From positions 1-64,000 of the forward strand of contig NZ_ABLD01000026.1 in assembly GCF_000172415.1 (NCBI RefSeq): DNA of 64,000 nt, read 5' to 3'. Below are positions 8,731-16,886 of the stretch, piece by piece. The position numbers and the translations under genes were made by a program. Under the pieces are notes generated by a model that ran no database searches, was not told the DNA's origin, and saw only the letters and a program-made list of their open reading frames with translations. How positions within the stretch are numbered: position 1 is the first letter of the stretch; each line of letters opens with the position of its first letter. The stretch comes from Paraburkholderia graminis C4D1M (GTDB lineage Bacteria > Pseudomonadota > Gammaproteobacteria > Burkholderiales > Burkholderiaceae).

Positions 8731-8770
8731 GACGCGGATTTTCCTTTAAAATCCGCGTCTTGTCTTTTTT
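8731..8770 (+). terminator. Strong hairpin plus T-tract between rpoA and rplQ
   Basis: GACGCGGATTTT at 8731-8742 pairs perfectly with AAAATCCGCGTC ending at about 8759, across a very short loop. A T-rich run follows (ending TTTTTT at 8770). This looks like an intrinsic terminator or attenuator inside the alpha operon, 43 bases after the rpoA stop and upstream of rplQ. rplQ would then depend on read-through or on a promoter in the following 85 bases. Confidence 0.7.
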
Positions 8771-8854
8771 CACTACCGGCCCGTGCACTCGCTACTTTGG
8801 TAGATCGAGCGCGATAGAAGAGCTGGATCAAAACTTTGAATCGAAGGAATTAAC

Positions 8855-9247
8855 ATGCGTCACCGTCATGGTCTGCGGAAACTGAACCGCACGAGCAGCC
8901 ACCGTCTGGCAATGCTCCGTAACATGTCCAACTCGCTGATCGAGCACGAAGTCATCAAGACCACGCTGCCGAAGGCGAAAGAACTCCGTAAAGTTGTCGA
9001 GCCGCTGATCACGCTCGGCAAGAAGCCGTCGCTGGCAAACCGTCGTCTGGCGTTCAACCGCCTGCGCGATCGTGACTCGGTCACGAAGCTGTTTGAAGTC
9101 CTCGGCCCGCGTTACGCTACCCGTCCGGGCGGCTACCTGCGCGTGCTGAAGTTTGGCTTCCGCGTCGGCGACAACGCACCGATGGCTCTGGTCGAACTGC
9201 TCGATCGTCCGGAAGTTGAAGAAGTCGAAGTGCAAGAAGCTGAATAA
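8855..9247 (+). CDS. rplQ: 50S ribosomal protein L17
   Basis: L17 is a 50S protein near the tunnel exit. The product is 130 residues and starts MRHRHGLRKLNRTSSHRLAM, the invariant family N-terminus. The C-terminus is acidic (EVEEVEVQEAE), as in many betaproteobacteria. The ATG at 8855 follows GAAGGAATTAAC. It ends the ribosomal cluster and is followed by an intrinsic terminator. Confidence 0.98.
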   Translation: MRHRHGLRKLNRTSSHRLAMLRNMSNSLIEHEVIKTTLPKAKELRKVVEPLITLGKKPSLANRRLAFNRLRDRDSVTKLFEVLGPRYATRPGGYLRVLKFGFRVGDNAPMALVELLDRPEVEEVEVQEAE

Positions 9248-9273
9248 GCTTTGAAGCGCTGATAGCACAGAAG

Positions 9274-9305
9274 AAAGCCAGGCTCACAGCCTGGCTTTTT
9301 TGTTT
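9274..9305 (+). terminator. Intrinsic terminator after rplQ
   Basis: AAAGCCAGGC and GCCTGGCTTT form a 10-bp stem over a short TCACA loop. Six T residues follow. It closes the ribosomal protein operon. Confidence 0.9.
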
Positions 9306-9445
9306 ATGGCGGCAGGCGTAGTAGGCGCGCTGGCACAGGCGGCGAAACGCCGCATCCTCGCGTCCACGCGGTCGGGCAGCCAGCGGCGGTCCAAGACCAG
9401 GTGATACGATATTGACACGCAAATTGTGCCTGGCTGGAGCTTGCT

Positions 9446-9778
9446 GTGAACGTGAATGTGACTCTCCTTCTCACGACGGTGCCCGATGCGGCCGCTGCAC
9501 AGAAGCTGGCCGCGGACGCATTGGCCGCACGCCTGTGTGCATGCGTTACGCAGCTCGGCCCGGTGCAGTCCAGTTACCATTGGCAGGGTCAGCTAGAAAC
9601 GGCGCAAGAAATCCAGCTGCTGTTCAAGACCAGCGCCGCCCGCGTGCTTGAGCTCGAGCAGTACCTACAGGCAAACCATCCCTACGACACGCCGGAAATC
9701 CTGTCATGGCAAGCTGCCGCGTCGGCCGCCTATGGCCAGTGGATCACTTCTGAAACCCAACGTCCCCTACATGTTTAA
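9446..9778 (+). CDS. cutA: CutA1 divalent-cation tolerance protein
   Basis: CutA is a small trimeric cytosolic protein linked genetically to copper tolerance; its biochemical role is unsettled. The product is 110 residues, starting from GTG 9446 with a GGAG site upstream. Family features are visible: the CACVTQLGPVQSSYHWQG segment around residues 32-48 and HPYDTPEILSW near the C-terminus. The last 8 bases overlap the dsbD start, the same coupling seen in other proteobacteria, where the pair was originally mapped as cutA. Confidence 0.93.
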   Translation: MNVNVTLLLTTVPDAAAAQKLAADALAARLCACVTQLGPVQSSYHWQGQLETAQEIQLLFKTSAARVLELEQYLQANHPYDTPEILSWQAAASAAYGQWITSETQRPLHV

Positions 9779-11630
9779 CGGTCTCAACCGACGCGCGCGT
9801 CACGCGTTGCGTGCCGCATTCCTCGTTTCCGCGTGCCTGATTCTCGCGCAGTTCGGCACGCTTGCCCGCGCTTCGGACGACTTCCTCGATCCTGCCGTCG
9901 CCTTCAAATTCAGCGCGACCGAGAAGCCCGGCGAGGTCGACGTGACCTACAAGATCGCGGACGGCTACTACATGTACCGCGAGCGCTTCGCATTTGCGGC
10001 CCGCAACGGAAACGCGACGATCGGCGAACCGCAGTTGCCGGCGGGTCATATCAAGTTCGATCAGACGTTCAACAAGAACGTTGAGACGTATCGCAACGAA
10101 CTGACGATCCGGATTCCCGTGAAGCAGGCCGCAGGTGGGTTCGATCTGGCGGTCACATCGCAAGGCTGCGCCGACGCCGGCATCTGTTATCCGCCGATGG
10201 AGCGCGTCTACCACGTCAGCGGCGCAGCGCTGCTGCCTGCCGGCAGCGCGGCTGCGCCGCAGTCCACGGCACACGATGCGCCGTGGTACGAACGCGCCAC
10301 CAGCGCCGACTACGCGCAATCGCTGCTGCAAGGCGGAGGTTTCCTCGCGATCATCGGGCTTTACTTCGTTGCGGGCATCGTGCTGAGCCTGCTGCCGTGT
10401 TCCTATCCGATGATTCCGATCCTGTCCGCCATCATCATCGGTGAAGGCGCGCGGGTCACGCGGGCGCGCGGCTTCGCGTTGTCGCTGGCCTATGTCATCG
10501 GGATGGCGCTCGTCTACACCGCGCTCGGCATTGCCGCCGCGCTGGTCGGGCAGAGTCTTGGCGCCTGGCTGCAGAATCCGTGGGTGTTGGGCGCGTTCGG
10601 CGTGCTGCTGACTATTTTCGCACTCACGCTGATCGCCGGGTTTGACATCGCGTTGCCGCAGCGCTGGCAGGAAGGCGCGTCGCACGCGTCGGCGGGACGT
10701 TCGGGCGGCAAGTTCGCAGCCGTCGCCGGAATGGGCGCGCTGTCGGCACTGGTGGTCGGCGCGTGCATGACTGCGCCGCTTTTCGCGGTGCTGGCCTTCA
10801 TCGCGCATACGGGGAGCGCGGTGCTCGGCGGCGCGGCGCTGTTCGCAATGGGGCTAGGGCTTGGCGTGCCCCTGATGATTGTCGGTCTCGGCGCCGGGAC
10901 TTTGCTGCCGCGCGCCGGCGCATGGATGGACGACATCAAGGTGCTGTTCGGCGTCGTGCTGCTCGCCGCGGCGCTGTGGATCGTGTGGCCTGTGCTCGGA
11001 GCAACCGCCACCATGTTGCTCAGCGCACTCTGGTTGCTGATCGCCGCCGCATGCTTGGGCCTTTTTTCCGCGCCTGGCGCGCAGGCGTCGATATGGCGGC
11101 GGCTTGGACGCGGCATCGGCGCGGCCCTCGCTGTTTGGGCGGCCGTGCTGCTGGTCGGACTTGCTGCGGGTTCGTCCGATCCATTGCGTCCGCTCGCCGT
11201 GCTGGCGTCGCGGTCGGCGGCGCCGGCCGCTACGTCTGTGGCTGGCGCGCCTCAAACCGCGTCGCACGACGATCTGGCGTTCCAGGCGGTGCGTTCATCG
11301 GCGGAACTGGACGGCGCCGTCAAAGCGGCGGCACAGCCCGCCATGCTCGATTTTTACGCGGACTGGTGCGTAAGCTGCAAAGAGATGGAGAAATTCACCT
11401 TCAGCGATCCGCGCGTCCAGGCGAAGTTAAAGCAGATGAATCTGCTGCGCGCCGACGTCACCGCGAATAACGCCGACGATCAGGCTCTGCTCAAGCGATT
11501 CGGCCTTTTCGGCCCGCCGGGGATTATCTTCTTCGACCGCGGCGGCAAAGAGGTGCTGCGTGTCGTCGGTTACGAATCGGCTGACAAATTCCTGCGTTCG
11601 CTCGAGCGGGCGAGTGCGCCGCAGACCTGA
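9771..11630 (+). CDS. dsbD: Thiol:disulfide interchange protein DsbD
   Basis: DsbD moves electrons from cytosolic thioredoxin across the inner membrane to periplasmic DsbC, DsbG or CcmG-like proteins. I chose the ATG at 9771 because it gives a clean signal peptide (cleavage near ARA-SDD, residue 34) and a 619-residue protein. Three domains are visible. The periplasmic alpha domain carries the Cys pair in GCADAGICYPP. A multi-span beta domain has LLPCSYPMIPI and VVGACMTAP, holding the two membrane Cys. The C-terminal thioredoxin domain has CVSC at residues 533-536. It overlaps cutA by 8 bases. It may supply reductant to the System II cytochrome c genes found 3 kb away. Confidence 0.95.
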   Translation: MFNGLNRRARHALRAAFLVSACLILAQFGTLARASDDFLDPAVAFKFSATEKPGEVDVTYKIADGYYMYRERFAFAARNGNATIGEPQLPAGHIKFDQTFNKNVETYRNELTIRIPVKQAAGGFDLAVTSQGCADAGICYPPMERVYHVSGAALLPAGSAAAPQSTAHDAPWYERATSADYAQSLLQGGGFLAIIGLYFVAGIVLSLLPCSYPMIPILSAIIIGEGARVTRARGFALSLAYVIGMALVYTALGIAAALVGQSLGAWLQNPWVLGAFGVLLTIFALTLIAGFDIALPQRWQEGASHASAGRSGGKFAAVAGMGALSALVVGACMTAPLFAVLAFIAHTGSAVLGGAALFAMGLGLGVPLMIVGLGAGTLLPRAGAWMDDIKVLFGVVLLAAALWIVWPVLGATATMLLSALWLLIAAACLGLFSAPGAQASIWRRLGRGIGAALAVWAAVLLVGLAAGSSDPLRPLAVLASRSAAPAATSVAGAPQTASHDDLAFQAVRSSAELDGAVKAAAQPAMLDFYADWCVSCKEMEKFTFSDPRVQAKLKQMNLLRADVTANNADDQALLKRFGLFGPPGIIFFDRGGKEVLRVVGYESADKFLRSLERASAPQT

Positions 11631-11692
11631 TCGCACGCAAATCACACGACGATGTGCAACGCGCGGGGCTTACGTCCGCGTAAACGCACAAA

Positions 11693-11728
11693 AAAACGGA
11701 GGCGCGACTCAAAGTCCGCCTCCGTTTT
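11693..11728. terminator. Bidirectional terminator between dsbD and hemB
   Basis: AAAACGGAGGCG at 11693-11704 and CGCCTCCGTTTT at 11717-11728 form a perfect 12-bp stem with A and T tracts on either side. It can serve both convergent genes. Confidence 0.88.
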
Positions 11729-11780
11729 CCATTTCTAGCGAGTTCTTCGCTACACGCGCTAACCTAAAATCCAACCCAAA

Positions 11781-12779
11781 TCACTTCTGCGACCGTAGAA
11801 TCCGCGCCGCATCCAGCGCGAAATACGTCAGAACCCCGTCCGCGCCCGCACGCTTGAACGCGAGCAGCGATTCCATCATCGCCTTGTCGTGATCGAGCCA
11901 GCCGTTCTGGGCCGCCGCTTTCAGCATCGCGTACTCGCCGCTGACCTGATAGACGTAGGTCGGGAACTGGAACTCGTCCTTCACGCGACGCACGATGTCG
12001 AGATACGGCATGCCCGGCTTGACCATCACCATATCGGCGCCTTCGTTGATGTCCGCCTGGACTTCGCGCAGCGCTTCGTTCGAATTCGCCGGGTCCATCT
12101 GGTACGTCATCTTGTTGCTTTTGCCGAGGTTCGTGGCCGAGCCCACGGCGTCGCGGAACGGGCCGTAGAACGCGGACGCGAACTTGGCCGCGTAAGCCAT
12201 GATCCGCGTATGCACATGGTCCTCGCTCTCCAGCATTTCGCGGATGGCGCCAATGCGGCCGTCCATCATGTCAGAGGGCGCAACGATATCGACGCCGGCC
12301 TCGGCCTGCGCGCGCGCCTGCTCGATCAGGATTTCGACGGTTTCGTCGTTGATCACGTAACCCGTCTCGTCGAGCACGCCGTCCTGGCCGTGGCTCGTGT
12401 ACGGGTCGAGCGCGACGTCGGTCAGCACGCCGAGCTCAGGGAAGTGCTTCTTGAGTTCGCGAACCGCGCGCGGGATGAGGCCCGCGGGGTTCGCCGCCTC
12501 GCGGCCATCGGGCGTTTTCAGCGACGGCTCGATCGCCGGAAACAGCGACAGCACCGGCACGCCCAGCTCGACGCATTGCTCGGCGACTTTCATCAGCAGA
12601 TCGACGGAAACCCGGTCGACGCCGGGCATCGACGGCACCGCTTGGCGAATATTAGTGCCCTCGACCACGAACACGGGATAGATCAGGTCGTTGGTGGTGA
12701 GAATGTTTTCGCGCATCAGACGGCGCGAAAAGTCGTCGCGGCGCATGCGGCGCGGGCGATAGTGCGGGTAGAAGCTCAT
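11781..12779 (-). CDS. hemB: Delta-aminolevulinic acid dehydratase (porphobilinogen synthase)
   Basis: HemB condenses two 5-aminolevulinate molecules to porphobilinogen in heme synthesis. I chose the ATG at 12779 (MSFYPHYRPRRMRRDDF); a longer in-frame start exists but adds 18 unlikely residues. The product is 332 residues. The two Schiff-base lysines lie in NKMTYQMDP and VMVKPGMPY. The metal loop reads ALDPYTSHGQDG, with no zinc-binding cysteines. This matches the magnesium-dependent class known from Pseudomonas HemB rather than the zinc enzyme. It is transcribed alone on the minus strand and converges with dsbD. Confidence 0.96.
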   Translation of the reverse strand: MSFYPHYRPRRMRRDDFSRRLMRENILTTNDLIYPVFVVEGTNIRQAVPSMPGVDRVSVDLLMKVAEQCVELGVPVLSLFPAIEPSLKTPDGREAANPAGLIPRAVRELKKHFPELGVLTDVALDPYTSHGQDGVLDETGYVINDETVEILIEQARAQAEAGVDIVAPSDMMDGRIGAIREMLESEDHVHTRIMAYAAKFASAFYGPFRDAVGSATNLGKSNKMTYQMDPANSNEALREVQADINEGADMVMVKPGMPYLDIVRRVKDEFQFPTYVYQVSGEYAMLKAAAQNGWLDHDKAMMESLLAFKRAGADGVLTYFALDAARILRSQK

Positions 12780-12884
12780 GTGGGATAGAAAACGTGAGTG
12801 TCTTGAGTGGGGCGGTGACACGAGCGGCACCAACTGCAGGCGGCCACTCGCGGAAACTTTTCAAGACAATGGTATATCATACCG

Positions 12885-12993
12885 ATCGAGCAAGGCGCCT
12901 GGCGCTGACCTCCCCGCTTCTCCTCCCTGAGCGGGTGCCTGTCGTTTTTCGATTAGGCTGTTTGACCCGCCGTTAATGCGGCGGGTTTTTTTA
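12885..12993 (+). ncRNA. Putative small RNA with anti-Shine-Dalgarno loop, between hemB and engB
   Basis: No protein gene lies on the plus strand here, yet the region ends in a textbook plus-strand terminator: CCCGCCG at 12966-12972, CGGCGGG at 12979-12985, then eight T. Upstream, CCCGCT at 12913-12918 pairs with AGCGGG at 12930-12935 and exposes a loop with CTCCTCCC, complementary to Shine-Dalgarno sequences. An A/T-rich GGTATATCATACC lies upstream as a possible -10. I recall an Rfam family called anti-hemB RNA from Burkholderia located by hemB; whether this is that family was not checked. The 5' end is a guess. Confidence 0.55.
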
Positions 12994-13042
12994 TGCGCCG
13001 ACGAAAACGGCGCTTTCCCCGATTCGAAAACCAGGACTCGGC

Positions 13043-13696
13043 TTACTGCGCGGCGTCCGTTTCGCCTTTGGCGCCGGGGATCAGCCAGCTTTCGACCAAT
13101 TCATGCGCCTCGTCGATACCGACACGCTTGAGCGCCGAAAAAAGCTGCGCCGTCAGTTCGCCCTGGTAGCCCGCGGCACGATACTCGGCGAAACCCTTCT
13201 GCGTTGTGCGCAACGCATTCACACTTTCCTGACGCGTCAATTTGTCGCATTTGGTCAGCAGCGCGTGAATCGGCTTGCCGGTCGGCGCGAACCACTCGAT
13301 CATTCGCCGGTCCAGATCGGTCAACGGACGGCGCGAATCCATCATCAGAATCATGCCGCGCAATTGCGAGCGCGACTGCAGGTACGTGGAAAGCAGCGCC
13401 TCCCAGTGGGCCTTCGCCGCGCCGGGCACTTCGGCGTAGCCGTAGCCCGGCAGGTCGACCAGATGGGCGACCGGTTCGTCCTCGCGGCCGACCGAAAAGT
13501 AATTGATGTGCTGCGTGCGCCCTGGCGTCTTACTCGCGAATGCCAGCCGCTTCTGATTGCACAGAATGTTGATGGCCGTCGATTTGCCCGCATTCGAGCG
13601 CCCCGCGAAAGCGATCTCGGGCTGAGCGGTGGCAGGAAGATCGCGCAGGTGATTGACGGTCGTGAAGAAGCGCGATTGGTGGAGCAGGAAGGACAT
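13043..13696 (-). CDS. engB: Ribosome biogenesis GTPase EngB (YihA/YsxC)
   Basis: EngB is an essential GTPase for late 50S subunit assembly. I chose the ATG at 13696 (MSFLLHQSRFFTTVNHLRDLP), giving 217 residues, the normal length. The GTPase motifs are in order: G1 GRSNAGKST at residues 32-40, G2 in TPGRTQHINYF, G3 DLPGYGYAE, G4 TKCD, and G5 SALKR. A longer TTG start 51 bases upstream adds a non-conserved tail. It faces the cytochrome c4 gene across a structured intergenic region. Confidence 0.95.
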   Translation of the reverse strand: MSFLLHQSRFFTTVNHLRDLPATAQPEIAFAGRSNAGKSTAINILCNQKRLAFASKTPGRTQHINYFSVGREDEPVAHLVDLPGYGYAEVPGAAKAHWEALLSTYLQSRSQLRGMILMMDSRRPLTDLDRRMIEWFAPTGKPIHALLTKCDKLTRQESVNALRTTQKGFAEYRAAGYQGELTAQLFSALKRVGIDEAHELVESWLIPGAKGETDAAQ

Positions 13697-13747
13697 GAGC
13701 AGGCCAGAATTCGAGACGCCGGGGAACCCGGAGTGGGGACGGGTCAA

Positions 13748-13913
13748 GCCCGACTGGCGTCTTAGCGATTAGCGAGTTATTGTACAATACGATGGTTTAC
13801 TGAAAACCTGAGGGGGCCAGCCCGCGTGCCTCGGCGGCTCCTGGCGGTCACTTGGGTCGCCGTCGTATTGTGCAAAACCTCTAAAATCCCACAAGACGAG
13901 ACAGGGTGTGCGA
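13748..13913. promoter_or_regulatory. Divergent engB / cytochrome c4 control region with inverted repeats
   Basis: This region between the divergent genes contains a perfect 12-base palindrome (TATTGTACAATA, 13778-13789). It also has a longer-range inverted repeat: TGTACAATACG at 13781-13791 against CGTATTGTGCA near 13864-13874, with one mismatch. Between the arms lie short hairpins such as GGTTT-AAACC and GCCAG-CTGGC. It may hold two promoters with an operator, or a structured transcript. No protein is encoded. Confidence 0.35.
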
Positions 13914-14567
13914 ATGAATCGACTGTGCAAGGCTCTGATGGTGTTTCAGGTAGCGGCAGGTCTTTCAGGTTTGGCAATTCAGGCACGAGCAGCAGATCCG
14001 GCAAAGCCGGACATCAACCGGGGGCAGGCAATCGCGGTGCAGGTTTGCGCGTCGTGTCACGGCGCAGACGGTAACAGCGCCGGCGGTGCCTATCCGAAGC
14101 TCGCGGGTCAGCATCCCGACTATCTCGTCAAACAACTCAAGGATTTCAAGCTGCAGCCCGGCGCCAAGCAGCCCGTGCGCAACAATGCGATCATGACGGG
14201 CATGGCTTCAGCGCTGTCGGATCAGGACATGGTCAACGTCGCTGCCTATTTCGCGACGCAGGCTCCGAAGCCCGGCTATGCGCACAACAAGAATACCGTG
14301 CCGCTCGGGCAGAAGATCTATCGTGGCGGTATCGCCGACAAGGGCGTGCCGGCATGTGCGAGCTGTCACGGGCCCACGGGTCAGGGTATTCCGTCGCAAT
14401 ATCCGCGTTTGTCGGGACAATGGGCGGAGTACACGGTGGCGCAGTTGAACGCGTTCACGCAAGGTCCGGGCGCGCGCAATAACAACGAGGCGATGCATGC
14501 TGTCGCAACGCGTCTGTCGGACAGCGAGATAAAGGCTGTTGCCGATTACATCGCGGGCCTGCACTAA
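13914..14567 (+). CDS. Diheme cytochrome c4-type protein
   Basis: This is a periplasmic electron carrier that typically delivers electrons to terminal oxidases. I chose the ATG at 13914 (MNRLCKALMVF), giving 217 residues. It has a signal peptide ending near ARA-ADP and two class I cytochrome domains, each with one CXXCH heme site (CASCHGADG, then CASCHGPTG). The paired domains and the GGAYPKLAGQHPDYL and SQYPRLSGQWAEY segments match the c4 family. A terminator follows. The next genes mature c-type cytochromes, which fits the context. Confidence 0.9.
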   Translation: MNRLCKALMVFQVAAGLSGLAIQARAADPAKPDINRGQAIAVQVCASCHGADGNSAGGAYPKLAGQHPDYLVKQLKDFKLQPGAKQPVRNNAIMTGMASALSDQDMVNVAAYFATQAPKPGYAHNKNTVPLGQKIYRGGIADKGVPACASCHGPTGQGIPSQYPRLSGQWAEYTVAQLNAFTQGPGARNNNEAMHAVATRLSDSEIKAVADYIAGLH

Positions 14568-14616
14568 GAGGTTCGCGCGCAAGTGCAACCGGCCCGTCGA
14601 GGCCGGTGAAAAACAA

Positions 14617-14663
14617 GAAAAGGGTGGGGGCGTCGTATCTACGATCGCCCTTCACCCTTTTTT
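14617..14663 (+). terminator. Intrinsic terminator after cytochrome c4
   Basis: An AAAGGGTG...GGGCG arm pairs with CGCCC..CACCCTTT around a loop containing TCGTATCTACGA. A run of six T residues follows at about 14658-14663. Confidence 0.8.
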
Positions 14664-14683
14664 GCTGTTCAGTCGGAGTATGA

Positions 14684-16882
14684 ATGAGCGTCACCACGTC
14701 GGGTTTGCAGTCGAAGTCGGGCAATCGCGTCTTGCGCAGCGTCATCGAAGTATTGAGTTCGATGCGTTTTGCCATTGCGCTGCTTGTGATTCTGTCGATC
14801 GCCAGCATCATCGGCACCGTTCTCACGCAGGACGACCCTTACCCCAACTACGTCAATCAGTTCGGTCCTTTCTGGGCCGACATCTTCCGCTCGCTGAGCC
14901 TCTACACGGTCTACAGCTCGTGGTGGTTCATGCTGATTCTCGGCTTTCTGATGGTGTCGGTGTCGCTGTGCGTGATCCGCAACGCGCCGAAAATGATCGC
15001 CGATACGAAGAGCTGGAAAGACAAGGTCCGCGAAGCCAGCCTGCGTGCGTTCCATCACAAGGGCGAATTCGCGGTGCATGGCACGCGGGCGCAGACCGCG
15101 GCGGTGCTCGCGAAACTATCGGCGAAACTCGGCTATAAGTTCGTCACGCGGGAGTCCGAGGGCGCGACGCTCATCGCGGCCAAACGCGGCGCGTTGACCA
15201 AGCTCGGCTACATTTCCGCGCACATTGCAATCGTGGTGATCTGCCTGGGTGGCCTGCTCGACAGCAATCTGCCGATCAAGCTGCAAATGTGGCTCTTCGA
15301 CAAGTCGCCGATCCGCGCCAACACGGTCATCAACGACATTCCGCCGGAACACCGTCTGTCGCAATCCAATCCGACGTTCCGCGGTTACGCGTGGGTGCCG
15401 GAAGGGCAGCACGTGTCGACGGCGATCCTGAACCAGCCGGACGGCTCGCTGATTCAGGACCTGCCGTTCTCGATCGAGCTGCAAAAGTTCATCGTCGACT
15501 ATTACTCGACGGGCATGCCCAAGCTGTTCGCGAGCGACATCGTCGTGGTCGATCACAAGACCGGCGCCCGTGTGCCGGCGCGCATCGAGGTGAACAAGCC
15601 GTTCGAGTACGACGGCGTGTCGATCTATCAATCGAGCTTCCAGGACGGCGGCTCGCAAATGCAGATGACCGCGTTTCCGATGACCGGCGCAAGCGCGGCA
15701 ACCGCGCCGTTCGGCGGCGCGATCGGCGGCAATGCGCCGTTGAGTTCCGCGACGCCGCTTGCAGACGGCCAGACGGTCGAGTTCACCGATTTCCGCGCGA
15801 TCAACGTCGAAAACATTTCGAACGCCAACGGCCAGACGGATGCTCGCGGCGTCGCCGCGCACCGCTCGCTGAAGGAAGCGTTCGACGAGCGGCTCGGCTC
15901 CGGCGCGAAGACTTCGAAGCCGCTCGAGCTGCACAACGTCGGTCCTTCGGTGCAGTACAAGGTGCGCGACAAGGACGGCCAGGCGCGCGAGTACAACAAC
16001 TACATGCTGCCGGTCACGGTGGGCGGCGAGCGGTTCTTCCTCGCCGGCATGCGCCTGAATCCCGACGATCCGTTCCGCTACCTGCGCATTCCCGCGGACA
16101 GCGGCGGCACCGTCAAGGAATGGATGAACCTGCGCGCCACGCTGGAAAATCCGGCGGCGCGCGCACAAGCCGCTCGCCGCTTCGCGCAGCGTTCGGTGCC
16201 CGAAGCGAACACCGAATTGCAGCAGCACCTGGAAGAAAGCGCGCTGCGCGTGCTGACCCTTTTTGCCGGCGCCGACACCAGCGTCAAGATGCCGAACGGC
16301 CAGCCGGTGGGCGGCTTCCAGGCGATCGCCGGATTCATCGACCATTCGGTGCCGAAGGGCGAGCAGGAAAAGGCCGCGGGTTTGCTGCTGCGTATGCTGG
16401 AAGGCTCGATGTGGGACCTGTGGCAACTGTCGCGCCAGCAACTCGGCGAGCCGCAGGCAGACGCGAACGCCGACGCGAGCCGCTTCGTCCAAAGCTCGAT
16501 CAACGCGCTATCAGACAGCTTTTTGTATGGATCGCCGGTCTACTTGCAGCTCGATTCCTTCAAGCAGGTGCAAGCCTCGGTATTTCAGCTGACGCGCGCG
16601 CCCGGCAAAAAAGTCGTGTATCTTGGCAGCCTGCTCCTCGTATTGGGCATCTTCTCGATGTTCTACGTCCGCGAACGGCGCCTCTGGTTCTGGCTCAAAG
16701 ATAGTGAGCAGGGCACGCATGTTGTGATGGCAATGTCGAGCGCCCGCAAGACGCTCGACTTCGAGAAAGAATTTGCTCAGACGCGCGACGCGGTCGGCGC
16801 CGCGCTGGGCGCGAAACCCGCTGATCCAGCATCCGGCAACGCGGGCGCGCAGTCCGCAAGCTCACAAGATTCGACCCGGTAA
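14684..16882 (+). CDS. resB: System II cytochrome c biogenesis protein Ccs1/ResB
   Basis: ResB/Ccs1 forms, with CcsA/ResC, the heme export and cytochrome c synthetase of System II. The product is 732 residues with three N-terminal membrane segments (near residues 27-47, 80-100 and 165-190), a large periplasmic region from about 200 to 640, and a C-terminal membrane span (GSLLLVLGIFSMFYVRE). These features match the ResB family, including IGTVLTQDDPYPNYVNQFGPFW near the start. The ATG at 14684 has GGAG upstream. ccsA follows after 4 bases. The C-terminal ~50 residues are Ala-rich and probably disordered. Confidence 0.93.
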   Translation: MSVTTSGLQSKSGNRVLRSVIEVLSSMRFAIALLVILSIASIIGTVLTQDDPYPNYVNQFGPFWADIFRSLSLYTVYSSWWFMLILGFLMVSVSLCVIRNAPKMIADTKSWKDKVREASLRAFHHKGEFAVHGTRAQTAAVLAKLSAKLGYKFVTRESEGATLIAAKRGALTKLGYISAHIAIVVICLGGLLDSNLPIKLQMWLFDKSPIRANTVINDIPPEHRLSQSNPTFRGYAWVPEGQHVSTAILNQPDGSLIQDLPFSIELQKFIVDYYSTGMPKLFASDIVVVDHKTGARVPARIEVNKPFEYDGVSIYQSSFQDGGSQMQMTAFPMTGASAATAPFGGAIGGNAPLSSATPLADGQTVEFTDFRAINVENISNANGQTDARGVAAHRSLKEAFDERLGSGAKTSKPLELHNVGPSVQYKVRDKDGQAREYNNYMLPVTVGGERFFLAGMRLNPDDPFRYLRIPADSGGTVKEWMNLRATLENPAARAQAARRFAQRSVPEANTELQQHLEESALRVLTLFAGADTSVKMPNGQPVGGFQAIAGFIDHSVPKGEQEKAAGLLLRMLEGSMWDLWQLSRQQLGEPQADANADASRFVQSSINALSDSFLYGSPVYLQLDSFKQVQASVFQLTRAPGKKVVYLGSLLLVLGIFSMFYVRERRLWFWLKDSEQGTHVVMAMSSARKTLDFEKEFAQTRDAVGAALGAKPADPASGNAGAQSASSQDSTR

Positions 16883-16886
16883 TACC

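Noticed and set aside
9648..9770. An upstream start that would extend DsbD by 41 residues.
   Set aside because: It runs through cutA in another frame and hides the signal peptide that begins at 9771.
11889..12788. A 299-codon plus-strand frame opposite hemB.
   Set aside because: It is a codon-bias shadow: Arg/Val/His-rich, no homology signal, while hemB is intact on the other strand.
12780..12833. An 18-residue N-terminal extension of HemB.
   Set aside because: The family starts at MSFYPHYRPRR, and the extension overlaps the region upstream of the likely sRNA.
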